Shown here: positions 1 to 10,249 of the stretch, piece after piece
Numbering within the stretch: the stretch's first letter is position 1
Layout: each line of letters begins with the position of its first letter
Origin: Umbilicaria muhlenbergii
Taxonomy: Eukaryota; Ascomycota; Lecanoromycetes; Umbilicariales; Umbilicariaceae
Direction of reading: 5' to 3'
DNA length: 64,000 nucleotides
NCBI GenBank assembly: GCA_000611775.1
Contig: KK106983.1
Coordinates: forward strand, 1,630,820 to 1,694,819
The notes under the pieces: model-generated
Seen by the model: the letters and a program-made list of their open reading frames with translations, nothing else
Told to the model about the DNA's origin: nothing
The model's database searches: none
Translations under genes and position numbers: made by a program

Positions 1-716
1 GGGGTGGGGCGGGTTGGCGGGAGATGAGGCTGGAATTGGAGGAGAAGGGGGAAGGTGGGGTTGGGGTGGGAAAGGTGGGGCTTGGGATGGCTGGATGGCC
101 AGATGTTCGAGGTGGGGATGTGAGATGGGAAAGGTCTTGCGGGTTTGTATCGGTGCGTGCGGGGAGGGGCGGGGCGGAATTTTGGGAGGGAGTCGGGTGG
201 GTTTGCTGATAGGGGGCGGCTCTGTTGGTGGATGGTGTGATCTCCCTATCTATAGACAGGTACTGGCTAGAATACTGTTGGATCGTAATTATTCAGTTCT
301 GGTCGAATTGGGTGGGTTGGTACAGGATGGGATACGTTCTGGTCTGATCGAGCGATACTTCTATGTACAATGTCAATAGGAACCACATCCAATACTGCAA
401 TCATTGACGGAGTTCACTCCCGCTATTGTCCCTCACGGAGTGCCTCCATCCCCCAACATCAGCGATCACAACAACATTCAATCCTTTTGATGCTATTGTC
501 CCTATTCACAATGCCTCAACGACCGTCTCACCATCAAACTGCACTCCCACTTCATCTCCATCTCCGACATCCACCATCTCATCCCTTCACACCACCACTC
601 CACACCCCCGCTTCCTTCACCACCAAAATTCACATCCACATCCACATTCCCATCCACCTTCACTCCGCCTCCTCATTCACCCAAACCCACCCCCCACCCC
701 GCCTCAAACCCCCACC
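1..716. other. Left-edge intergenic sequence, G-rich then CT-rich
   Basis: No convincing gene lies here. Bases 1-240 are strongly G-rich on the + strand. In this window that composition is typical of the 3' ends of transcription units, so it may be the tail of a + strand gene starting off the left edge (inference). Bases 450-716 are very C/T-rich and run directly into the first start codon, like a fungal promoter and leader. Confidence 0.4.
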
Positions 717-1557
717 ATGAAGGGCCCCCCACCACCCACCACCCTCCACCGCATCCGCAAACCCCCCTCCTCCGCCCTCCGCCGCCGCGTCCAAAACGCC
801 TCCCGTCCCGCCATCCGCGTCGAGCTCGGCGCGACCACCGGAACCCCCTTCGTCGTCTACAGCGCCGCCAGCACCACGCAGTCGAACCTCGAGCTCCAGC
901 GCGCCCGCACCGGGCAAGCCGCACCCAGCGCCCCAGTGAGCGCCGCAAACACCAACCCCAACGACCCACAACTCGACCCCACGGGGCCGGCCGCGGCTCT
1001 CGACGCCGCGAACGGCGAAGTGGCAGATCGGATCGCGCAGGCGATGGTGAGTCCAGCGTTCTTCCCCGTGCCCCCGTTTCCAGTCCCCCTCTCGGCAGGG
1101 CAATCGGTCGTGAAGACGGCCGAGAATCGTTGTGTTGAACGCTTCGAAATAGCATCTCTTGAGCCTCGAAGCGACGGCGACGACGACGGCGACGGCGACC
1201 GCCCCCCTCCCCACCGCCGCCGAACTTGCCACCTACCAGAACCCGCAGGCGGGCCTGAACGAAGCGATCCAAACCGCGCTGGGCGCTCTTCACAAACTGA
1301 TGATCGCGCGGGAGATGGTCAAGAGTGGCGGGCTGCAGACGCCTGCGTATGCGGACGAAGCTGGGAATGAAGCGGCGTGCGCGGGGGCAAAGGACGACGT
1401 GCAGACGGGTAGAGGGATGGCGGTGGAGTATGCGTATAAGCAGGCTGCGGACGGGGTGGAGAGTGCGGTGAGGCAATTGGGGTGGGTGAGGCAGTGGGTG
1501 GATGATGAGAGGTCGGAGGTGCGGGCTAGGATTGTTAGGTATGGGCGGGGGTTTTGA
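717..1557 (+). CDS. Hypothetical protein, two exons, 244 aa
   Basis: I do not recognise this protein. Exon 1 is 717-1046 (110 codons, phase 0) and exon 2 is 1153-1557. The 106-bp intron has a GTGAGT donor and an AG acceptor, and the frame is kept across it. The N-terminal 30 residues are basic, rich in Pro, Arg and Ser, and lack acidic residues, so a mitochondrial targeting peptide is possible (inference). The middle is Ala/Thr/Pro-rich. The last 110 residues (from about LATYQNPQAG to the end) look helical and charged, with a WVDDERSEVRARIVR tail. The start was chosen because it follows the CT-rich leader and is in frame with the exon junction. Base use changes from C-rich in exon 1 to G-rich at the end of exon 2. 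It converges with the gene on the other strand. Confidence 0.6.
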
Positions 1558-1947
1558 GGTTGTTTGAGGGGGGTTGTGGAGGGGGGAGAGGGAGGGCGTG
1601 GTTGTTGTGTGAGTGTTTATGTTGGCTGTCTATGGTGCATGCGAGGGCGAGATGGAACCGATTAATGTTTAATGATTTTCCACGATAGTTCGAGTGAAGT
1701 ATGATCTGTCAAGGCCGCAGTAATGTTAGATATGTGTCATCAAGCAGTGATGTAATAGTGACAGGAACATGTCCCTGGGATCAAGGTTGATGAAGTGCAG
1801 AGGTACTGGAATGAGAACGTGGCAGAATGTGCAAGGTAAAATGGCTATACATACAGCAGAGAGTAGCAATAGTGTCTCTGAGCAATCCAGTGCTATATCA
1901 TTGAGTAAGCGAAGCTGAGAGCACACAGTCCTCTTCGTTCTCGAAGT
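1558..1947. other. Intergenic region between convergent genes
   Basis: This stretch holds the 3' flanks of two converging genes. It begins with a G-rich run after the + strand stop codon and then becomes AT-richer. I see no further gene. Confidence 0.5.
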
Positions 1948-3543
1948 TCAGATCTCCACAACAATCTTCAACTCGTCGTCCAGCCAGTCGACCGCCCTGG
2001 CCGACATCAACGCCACCATCCACTCGCCATCACTCTGAACAGGCGTGAGTCCACCAGGTAGCAAAATACTAATCCTCAAAGGATCGGGCCCGGCAGTATG
2101 GCCCTGTTCTAGCAGTCTGCTGTAAAGCGTTTGCATGTCTGGACACTCTTCTGCGGGGATATCAAAGCGTGGCAGGACCCGTTGATGGTCTTTCAGGAGG
2201 TTGATGTGAAGCTGGAGGGAATTGTTATACGAGGAAGGGCCACCAGAAGCGGATGAAGGAAGATGGGCCAGTGTTTGCACAGGTGGTTCAGTGTGAATAG
2301 TAGGTCGTCCTTCTGCGTGGTTTGGAAGGGCTTCAAGTAGTTTATCCTGCAGCTCCGGCAGGCCGAGAGCCATGTCGCGGGGCTGAGGAAACTCCTCTTG
2401 ATGCCGGTACGCCTGCTCCTGTTGATTTTGACGACTTTGAGGCGGTGGCGTCTGGACATTGTCATCAAGCTTTCTTCTCTTGCTGCTACCATCACTATCT
2501 GTCCCGCCGCCCTTTCTTGTCACAACCGCATATTGTCGCTGCCTTTCATTCGTAACCATGCGCCGTAACAAAGGCGTCACAGCAGTGATGATCTTATTCT
2601 TATCCCTTGGCCATATCATGCTCCTCTGCATTCCCTCGTCACCCGGAACATCTGCGCTGAAGTACTTCTCCCCATGACCTTCAATCTCTAGGAAGTCTTT
2701 GACACAATTCCATAACCGTAGTTTAACTAATTCTGAGTCGCCCTTCCCCCTCTGACCTACGCAGTCTCTACGCTCAGGGTGCGAGCGATCCAGCATGTAC
2801 CCCTTGGCTGCCGCCTGGAGGTGGAGAAAGTCTTCTGGAGATAGCTCAAGTGATGCAAACATCTTGGCCATGGGTGGCCGGGTGTACTTCTTGCTTGACG
2901 CAGAGGGTCGCCTGAAGAGCGCAGCGGCGGAATGTACACCAGCAGCCCGTGCATCGGAGATGGAGCTTTGTGGCGGTAGTTCGCGGATCTCGAGAGTTGA
3001 ATGGTCGTCTTCGTCGGCTTGTCTATAGCCTCTCGGAGTGGAGTTTTGTTCATGCGGCGATGCATCGCTGGTCCGTTTCCGCTTGCGCGTACTAGGAAAG
3101 GGCGGAGCTTCGCTGCCGTTGTTCTGCTGCCCACCTGTGTTGTTCTGAATTGCGTCTCCATCACTCCTTGATGTAGCCCCATTGGGATTTACCAGAGTAT
3201 TGGACAAGGAGTCTTCGTGAGCTCTTGACTGCCTCGTGATGCGCCTGGGACGCGCGCTCTCGGTCGCTTGTCCGGATTCATCTTCTTGACCAGCAGCAGC
3301 AGTGGCGGCCTCTATCAGTCCTGCGATAAGTGTGTTGGCACTGTTCTGATGCGCTTGCAAGGCCCCGTCCGCCAAGGAGTACATTTGAGCGCTGGAGGCA
3401 GTCGCCTGTGCCAGGTCGGGATATATGCTACCGTCATTGCTGTCGCGGCTCCCCAGGGTGGGATCAAGTGTTTGTGAGGTTGTCGTGTAGTAAGGCGCAT
3501 TGTTCGAAGTCATGCTGCAAGGGTGTCCAGTTGGTAGCTTCAA
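1948..3543 (-). CDS. Hypothetical protein, probably nuclear, 531 aa
   Basis: This is a single open exon with protein-like composition. I do not recognise a named family. The N-terminal 210 residues are low-complexity and Ser/Thr/Gln/Asn-rich. They contain basic clusters (RPRRITRQSR, STRKRKRTSD) that look like nuclear localisation signals. Residues about 225-345 form the only compact region: it runs from TRPPMAKMFASLELSPEDFL through the helical KLRLWNCVKDFLEIEGHG to WPRDKNKIITAVTPLLRRM. A second basic patch (SSKRRKLDD) follows. The C-terminus (from about residue 430) has a second ordered segment ending in DWLDDELKIVVEI. Translation could start at the first ATG (3543) or at an in-frame ATG ten codons later (3513). 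A chromatin or transcription role is only a guess from the NLS-like patches. Confidence 0.7.
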   Translation of the reverse strand: MKLPTGHPCSMTSNNAPYYTTTSQTLDPTLGSRDSNDGSIYPDLAQATASSAQMYSLADGALQAHQNSANTLIAGLIEAATAAAGQEDESGQATESARPRRITRQSRAHEDSLSNTLVNPNGATSRSDGDAIQNNTGGQQNNGSEAPPFPSTRKRKRTSDASPHEQNSTPRGYRQADEDDHSTLEIRELPPQSSISDARAAGVHSAAALFRRPSASSKKYTRPPMAKMFASLELSPEDFLHLQAAAKGYMLDRSHPERRDCVGQRGKGDSELVKLRLWNCVKDFLEIEGHGEKYFSADVPGDEGMQRSMIWPRDKNKIITAVTPLLRRMVTNERQRQYAVVTRKGGGTDSDGSSKRRKLDDNVQTPPPQSRQNQQEQAYRHQEEFPQPRDMALGLPELQDKLLEALPNHAEGRPTIHTEPPVQTLAHLPSSASGGPSSYNNSLQLHINLLKDHQRVLPRFDIPAEECPDMQTLYSRLLEQGHTAGPDPLRISILLPGGLTPVQSDGEWMVALMSARAVDWLDDELKIVVEI

Positions 3544-4011
3544 GGGTCATCCGATTCCTTGAACTGATCTGAAGGCAGAGTTGCCCGTGGCTCTACTGTC
3601 ATGGCTCATTAGCCAGGACATGGTTGATCTCATCCGCTGTTGTTGACTGAGATCGTAATGTTGTTGCAGCCAGTCGTTAACTCTACTCATACTCGTTTGG
3701 ACGTACCTGATATTCCTCTGCGCGCGCTTGCGGATGTTTGCAACGGGGTGCAAAGTGCCCCGAATTCGGTCATGTTGTGGTAAGGATAGCAAGGAGCTTC
3801 ACTTCGCGAACGTCGCGGCCGCTTTCGCGTTAAACTCCATGTGGACGACTTCTTCTCAAAGCTCTACTAGAGCTCACGTTTACAATCGGTAATCTAGCTT
3901 GATGGCATATACTACATCACTGACCCAACTCCACTTGATCCCAGTCTTCCCATCCAGATAGACCAGTGCCAACAAACGCCATCCGGCGGACTCCCCATAC
4001 CAACTACCAAC
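3544..4011. other. Intergenic region, tandem minus-strand genes
   Basis: This is the promoter side of the 531-aa gene and the 3' flank of PRI2. No further gene is supported. Confidence 0.4.
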
Positions 4012-5676
4012 TCACATTTCCATCGCGTCCCCTTGACTCCCGCCCTTGGCCCCGTTCTTCAAGATATAACTCCTCTTGAAATAAGTGTTTGGGTGAACAA
4101 TCGTCTCATTCAGCTCCACTCCCGAAGTGTTATCCTCCTTCGCCCTCTTCATCTCGCCCCTGTGCGCCCAATCAAAGACTCGATTACAAGCAATATGGAA
4201 TCGCTTCTTCTCCACGTCCTCCTTCACTCCTCTCAACACGTCCCTGTCGTTCACCCCGGTCGCCTGTAATAGACCAGTGAGATTGTCAATGCTGAAATGC
4301 CTGTATGGGCACCCGTGGCTCTCGCCACTACCGGGGGGATGCTCCGTCAATATCTTCTGGCACGAGAACGGCGAGTAGCCCCTTCCGCGCCTTGTGGCAT
4401 CACCGCCAACGTCGCCGTACGCATGGCGAACGTTGTAACGGTATTCCTTGTTGAAGACGTCGTCAGTGATGAGTTTGAATGACTGTCGCCAGAACATCAG
4501 ACAATCTTCGAGCGTGAGGCCGATGCCTTTGAGGAAGAGCGTATATTGAAGACGGCCGAAGTGCTTCAGATGGCTGTTCTTGCGGAGTGTCATATGTAGA
4601 TTGCGCATGCAGAGCGGGAAGGAGGTGGAGAGGTGGTCGATGGAGGAGGCGGTGATGGGCGCGCCAGTCACGGCAGAGTCGGAGTCGGAGAGAGTAGATT
4701 CTGGAGTTGCAAAGTTCTTGGAGAGGTGGGTCAAGATAGGGGTGAGGCGATCATCTTCGTCCAGACGGGGTAGGGCGCGGGCAGTGAGCTGCAAAATACC
4801 AGTTAGAGACGACAGAAATGCAGTACGGCTGGAGCGGTGTACCTCAAGCCCTTTGTCTAATCTTGCGCCAAACTCCGCCACCACCATGCTCATCTGCTCC
4901 TTCACCGGTACATACGCCTTGCCTCTCTTCAACAAAACCCTTCGACCCTCTACCAGCTCCGGCACTCTTTCAAAGTCGACCTTGAACCATCCTCCTTCCT
5001 CCATTTCCTGCCTCCGCAGCCCAGGCGTCGCAGCGAGCAGGTCTGCGCCCAACTCCCTCTTCTCCTCGTCCGAGACCTTGTCCCAATCAAAATTCAACGA
5101 GTCCACGAATTCTTGCCGCTCTTTGGCATCGTCGAGTTGGAATCGCAGCCTGAACAACGCGCTCTCTATGCGCGCGAACCGCCGGCGTAGGTCTTCGGTC
5201 GACGAAAACGCAAGCCGGAGGATGAAGTGCGAGTAGTGGTCTTTCTGGCGTTCTAGCGTGAGCCGTGGATCTTGCCATTTGAGCTGTGGGTCTTGGATCG
5301 AGGACGATGTGTTTGCAGAAAGAGGTAGCCACTTCTGTAGGAGGGAAGTGATGTGCGCGGTTGTTTCAGCGGGCGTCTTGTTGCGGAACGAGCATGCTTC
5401 GAGCTCGGCGAGAACTGGTAAACGAATTAGTACGGATGAATTAGCATGACGATGAATGCCGATGTACATACTTCTCAGCCGGTCAATTGCCCATTGTTCG
5501 AACTGCTCGAGCGTGATCTCCGCTGTCGGCGGGACCTCGTAGAAGTTGAGCCGATGATGGTATTCCTGTTGCTTGTACGTCGCATTTGCAAACTGCTTTT
5601 TCTTATGATCGATGGTGTTTCTTCGTTTCGGGTCAATACGATTGGAATCCGATCGAATCATCGTGGCGATGAGCAA
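4012..5676 (-). CDS. PRI2: DNA primase large subunit (PriL/Pri2)
   Basis: This is the large, non-catalytic subunit of the primase in the DNA polymerase alpha complex. It regulates synthesis of the RNA primer for replication. Exons are 5676-5472, 5414-4843 and 4788-4012, giving 517 aa, close to the roughly 500-530 of the family. The two introns (57 and 54 nt) are both multiples of three without stops, so the locus also reads through as 554 codons. Splicing restores the family-typical DRLRILAELE and KGLELTARALPRLDEDDR. The four iron-sulfur cysteines are at about 319 (FPLCMRN), 402 (PFSCQKI), 419 (SHGCPYRHF) and 460 (HIACNRVF). Their spacing of 83, 17 and 41 is nearly that of the yeast protein. 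The hydrophobic N-terminal helical domain is present. Two ACGCG boxes lie about 50 bp upstream of the start codon. The C-to-G skew restarts at the second intron. Confidence 0.96.
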   Translation of the reverse strand: MLIATMIRSDSNRIDPKRRNTIDHKKKQFANATYKQQEYHHRLNFYEVPPTAEITLEQFEQWAIDRLRSMYIGIHRHANSSVLIRLPVLAELEACSFRNKTPAETTAHITSLLQKWLPLSANTSSSIQDPQLKWQDPRLTLERQKDHYSHFILRLAFSSTEDLRRRFARIESALFRLRFQLDDAKERQEFVDSLNFDWDKVSDEEKRELGADLLAATPGLRRQEMEEGGWFKVDFERVPELVEGRRVLLKRGKAYVPVKEQMSMVVAEFGARLDKGLEVHRSSRTAFLSSLTGILQLTARALPRLDEDDRLTPILTHLSKNFATPESTLSDSDSAVTGAPITASSIDHLSTSFPLCMRNLHMTLRKNSHLKHFGRLQYTLFLKGIGLTLEDCLMFWRQSFKLITDDVFNKEYRYNVRHAYGDVGGDATRRGRGYSPFSCQKILTEHPPGSGESHGCPYRHFSIDNLTGLLQATGVNDRDVLRGVKEDVEKKRFHIACNRVFDWAHRGEMKRAKEDNTSGVELNETIVHPNTYFKRSYILKNGAKGGSQGDAMEM

Positions 5677-5726
5677 TGCTGGTGCGAGTCTTCATCGAGG
5701 GACACTGCCAGAGTGGTAGCGTGAAG

Positions 5727-5738
5727 ACGCGCCACGCG
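5727..5738. promoter_or_regulatory. Paired ACGCG boxes (candidate MBF sites) upstream of PRI2
   Basis: ACGCG occurs at 5727-5731 and again at 5734-5738, in the same orientation, 51-62 bp upstream of the PRI2 start codon. In yeasts the MBF factor binds ACGCGT-like boxes and drives S-phase genes including primase subunits. The motif pair is seen directly; its function here is inferred. Confidence 0.45.
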
Positions 5739-6220
5739 AATCCCTGGCGGGTCGCACAGCACTAGCAGCCCCACGAGTGCGGTGGCACGTGACTGGGAGC
5801 ACTGGTCGCCTCGACGCAGCGGCAGAGCTGCTCAGGCCTGTTCATGGCCTTCATATACACACGTGCATGTCGCTTGTCATGTCATATCACGAGGAGAGCA
5901 CAAGCGTGTGAAGAGTAAAGTGATTTACTAATCCAAAAACTTCATCTGCCAGTGTCCAGCACCGCAAACCCGCACCCGTCCAATTTTGTCGTGCTGGGAA
6001 GCAACAAACAAAGCGCTGGCACGCAAGGGCAAACAACCCATTAAGCAATAAGCCCCCATCCTACATATCCTTCATGATAAGCCGTGAGATCATAGGGAGT
6101 GTGGTAATGCCCATCATGATCCTTCAAAACAACAATCGCTCAAGGACATCAACCGCTCGGACGAAAGCAAGATGACGCAAGCAAACGGCGATACAAGTAC
6201 AATAACACAGCAGCCGATGT
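5739..6220. other. Intergenic region between PRI2 and the zinc-finger gene
   Basis: This holds the distal PRI2 promoter and the 3' flank of the C2H2 gene. I see no additional gene or RNA. Confidence 0.4.
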
Positions 6221-8923
6221 TCATTCCATCAATTTCTGGATATCCACATTGTCCTCAAGCCAAGGCCCCTTCTCTTCCGCAGTTGCGAAATGGAACGCGT
6301 CGGCCCGCTTGAGCGTTTGCACGTCGAGATCAGTGACGTACGATTTCCCGTCATTGAGCTGCATGCGGACTTCGAACTCGTTGTCGAGCATCATGTCGTC
6401 TTTCCAAAGCCGCCGTGGCCCATCATAGACGCATAGCACTCTCTTCTTCATCTTCATCTTCTCTGCCGGGCAACCCCAGGATGGGGGATAGTTCTTTCTC
6501 TTCTTGCGTCCCTTGCTGACCAAGGGGACGCCACCCTTGGAGTAGGTAAATCCGCGACCTCTCACACCAGAGGTAGTGCGGCTCGATTTGGCGATGGAGT
6601 TACCACCCCCGACGTGCGAATCGACACCTCGGGGATGTGTTGATTGTCAACTCGAACCTCGCTTGGTGGCCTTGATCGCGCCCTTTCCGGCACGAGGGTT
6701 GGCCCCAGTCGGTCCACTCCAGTCTTCATTGTCCTCGTCGTCCTGGTCCTCCTCGTCATCTTGATCTTCTTCATCGTTCTCGGCAGCACTCTGGGATGTA
6801 CTCTCAATTTCAGAAGGGATCATATGGCGTTCCAAGGTCTCCTTGACAGCGTCATCGTTGGCAACCTCGGCAAGTCTTCGCTCATTGATGGCCTCGCTTG
6901 GGTCTTCTTGCTGCACCACTCGGAGGACACACTCATCCAAATGCTCATAGAACTCTTGAGGACTGGTGAACGTCATCGTGCACGTAGAGCATTTGCCGGT
7001 TGCGTCCGAAGAGTAGCTGGATGCTTTTCGATTCGAGCCTCCGGCTGGACTCTTCTTGCGACTGTTTGGCGGGTTCTGCTCAACCCCGTGAACTGAAGTG
7101 AGATGGCGTTTGAAGACGTCAGCGCGGTTAAAACTCTTCTCCGCCGCTGAGCCAGAGCCGGGGCAGAATCCGCAAACCATGGTACCCTTGTAGTGGGTCA
7201 GGGTATGCCTGTTCTTGTCATACTTGCGAGCGAACCCTTTGTGGTGGTAGTCGCAGGAAGTGATAGGACACTTCTCTGGCCGCTCCGGTTGATGTGTAAG
7301 CATGTGAGCTTTGATATCCTTGAAAAGTCTGCCGCACTCTAGGACTGGGCAACGGCCTCTTTCTTTTCCATCTTCGTCGTATTCAAGGCTGACCGACCGT
7401 GGGCTTTCTTGCGAATAGCGTGTTTGTGTGGAGGCGATTGAAAGGCGACGGCCTCCCGACGACTGTGGGTAGGGGTGATACCCCATTGTGTGTAGATAAG
7501 GGGATACACTGCCGTGCTTGAATCTTGCGGAACCTGTTCGCTGCGATCCTTGGCTGGACGCATCTGAAAGAGCTGGAGAAGCAGGATGAATAGTTTGGGT
7601 TGGAGGTTGAAAAGTGTGAATTACTCCTGGGTAAGGCCCGCTGGTGGTATTGTGCGCAATCGGTGTATCGAACGGCTGAATGAGAGCTGGATCTATTTTA
7701 AGAACTCAATCAGCATATGTCCCTGCACAGTACGACTTGGGCACATGACAAGTAGAAAGCAAAGAATGAAACGGCAGAGTACTCGAGACGGGTGTAGGAA
7801 CGGATGGTAAAGGAAACCAACAAGATGACTCTAGTGGAGCAATGAATCTGCCACTGCTATGATTAAAGAAAGAAGTTTGAAATTGACCTCCGTGAGTGTG
7901 ACTTGAAGAAAAAAGAGGAGCTGTCGGCCGATCATAGGGGCCGGACCGAGTTGGGGCCGGCGGAAGGGCAGTCTGGTGCTGGCGCGAATCATAGCCCCGC
8001 ACAGCGAATGGAGAAGCAGCACGAGGGGCATAGGGAGACATCGCCGAAGCGGGGGTAGTAGGTGACTTGAACGTGGTGTTTGTCTCGAGCGCCGCCATCC
8101 TCCTTTGGAAGGTTGGAGTTGAGGGCTTGGGTGAGGGAGCCATTCCAGGCGAAGCCATTGGAGTAGGTGTACCGATGGTACTATTGACCTCTTCCAGGAT
8201 GGTATCGATGGTCACGTCGCGCGTGCAGGCTGATGGATCGACCGCGGAGGGGGAAGAAGAAAGGGTAGGCATGAATGTTTGCGACGCCGAACATGATGAC
8301 ACGGCGGGAAGAGAAGAAGAAATCGAAAGACTGGTAGCAATTGACGATGATGGAACCTTTTGCGACTCACCAACGAAGCTACCGGAGTACTTGTCGTCGT
8401 CATAGAAGAGAGCGTGGTCAAGACTCGGTACACCAAAGGTATCGTGACTGAAGCTGCCATCGTTATGAAGTATGGTTGGTGCAAGGCCTAGGCCTTGGGC
8501 CGATTCACTCCATTGCTCATGCCCATTGAGGCTGTGCGTTGCATGAGAGTAAGGCGAGCCCACTGCAGATGAGGCTGTGCTGCGAGCTGATGCACCCGAA
8601 GCTGAAGAGAGCGTTGATGGTGGTTGCGACGTGGAAGTCGACGGGGACCCTTGCGGTGTATATCGGTGAGACACTTGCTTGATGTTCTCCTCGTGCCCGT
8701 TAAGGACGAGTTGCGGCGCATAGTACGATGGAACAGGCGCGTAGGTGGGAATGGGGGCAAAGGAATCGTATGAAGCGTTAGTGAAATCGGGGAATTGCTG
8801 AGCCATGTCGGCGCTAAAGTATTGACCGATAAGTTCTTCCCGCCTCGAATCCGAGAGGTCGAAATACGATTGTTCTCTGGGGAATAGAACAAAGTCGGTG
8901 CTGTAGTCGTGGACCAGAGCCAT
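6221..8923 (-). CDS. C2H2 zinc-finger transcription regulator, about 859 aa
   Basis: This is a likely DNA-binding regulator. Best exon model: 8923-7750, 7692-6694 and 6627-6221, with all phases consistent. The second intron (GTGCCG donor, CCGAG acceptor) and the exact first donor are less certain. Residues 1-460 are Ser/Thr/Pro-rich and disordered, as in activation regions. Fingers follow from about residue 505: RCPVLECGRLFKDIKAHMLTH, then KCPITSCDYHHKGFARKYDKNRH, then CGFCPG with a long insert before HLTSVH, then CSTCTMTF with EHLDEC. Next come an acidic run (NDEEDQDDEEDQDDEDNED) and a conserved basic C-terminal block containing GRGFTYSKGGVPL and KKRKNYPPSWGCP. I recognise the architecture from uncharacterised Pezizomycotina regulators but cannot assign a named orthologue. 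The 6.3 kb upstream region without genes is unusually long and could hold its control elements. Confidence 0.85.
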
Positions 8924-10220
8924 TACCCGAGGAAAAAGAAGAATGGGTTTCCGGCGAGGCTAGAAAACGACAGCACCAGGCAGGCTGAAAGACCCTATAA
9001 ACAGCGCCGTGTCAGAACCCTGTCCTCCTGCTCACACGGCGCAGCTCCATGTCAGATGTCATATTTCGAGCAGACTAGACTCACTGCTTCAAGGGGTCTC
9101 GTCCTCGACGAGCATCAACGAGGCTCGAGTAGGGAGCGACGACTTTATTGGTATGTTGGCTTGGCGGGGTGTTGGCCGACGAGTATGTGGTATTTGATAT
9201 GTTTTTCTTGTCGGGACGGCGAGTGACAGGGGCCGGGTGTGGATGGGGGAGGACAGGCAATTGAGGCAGCTGTCGATCAACACGGAGGAGTGATCAGTGG
9301 GCAATGGTTAATGGTCAATGGCCGACGATCAATGATCAATAATGTTTCATACAAGCTGAGGCCTGGATGCGCTGATCTTGGACTGCACGGTGGTATCGGA
9401 TCGAGGTCGGATTGGAATTGGGACCGTTCGTTGGGTTGATGGGTTCAGAAGGGCCTGGTCTTAAGATTTATCGAATATCGATTCCCGACCTTTGGGGCTT
9501 CGATGCCTTATGGATATGTACCTGGAGAAGATAGTGTAGGGTAGGCTCCCAGGCACAGGATCCATAGCACGTTTAGACTGCAGTCAGCACGGAAGCGCCA
9601 AGAGCCAGGCCATGCAGACGGCCCTATACAAGACATGGGTCCCGAAGCGGACTTGGTTTCGCGGAGAGGCCGACCCTCACCTTTCCCTCCCCTTCACCTC
9701 CATCTCCACCTCCACCACCGTTCCTAACGACTTCACCACTAACGACCAGCGACGAACCACTAACCGCTGCGGCATGCACGCCGCTTACGCTGGTGCGACC
9801 GAGTGAGCGAAGACAATTTAGACCGTCAGACTGTCCGACTGTTGGAGTCGACCTTGCCAGGATAGTGGCAGTGAAAGTGAAAGCATCGCGTCGGCGCTCA
9901 GTGGTCGGTCCGCCATGCGTTAGGCTTCAGATGCCTTCGCGGACTACCCTACAGGCTACAGTAGGGGTCAAGAATGCGAAGGGCCTAATGCACCGAGATC
10001 GCGGTGAGCAAGAGTCGAAGGTTGCCTTGCTGCGCACCGCGCGTGGGTCCTTTCCATCCTTCGGATCCATGTCTCCCGCAGCGAACATGCTAATTCCCCT
10101 GCCTTTCCCCTTCGGACGGGCGAGCTTGTACGCTCTAGGATGGGGCAGCGAGATTGGTACTGGCCTTGACCGACCTTGGTGTCCGCTATCCGCTTCTTTG
10201 ACCCAATTCGAGTAAGGGCT

Positions 10221-10249
10221 GTGTATGGTCATGTATGGTCATGTATGGG
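10221..10249. repeat. Short tandem repeat, 10-bp unit
   Basis: The unit GTATGGTCAT is present almost three times in tandem. Confidence 0.8.

Noticed and set aside
673-1476. Long minus-strand frame (267 codons) opposite the first gene
   Set aside because: Arg-rich, low-complexity translation typical of the antisense of GC-rich coding sequence; crosses the intron of the + strand gene.
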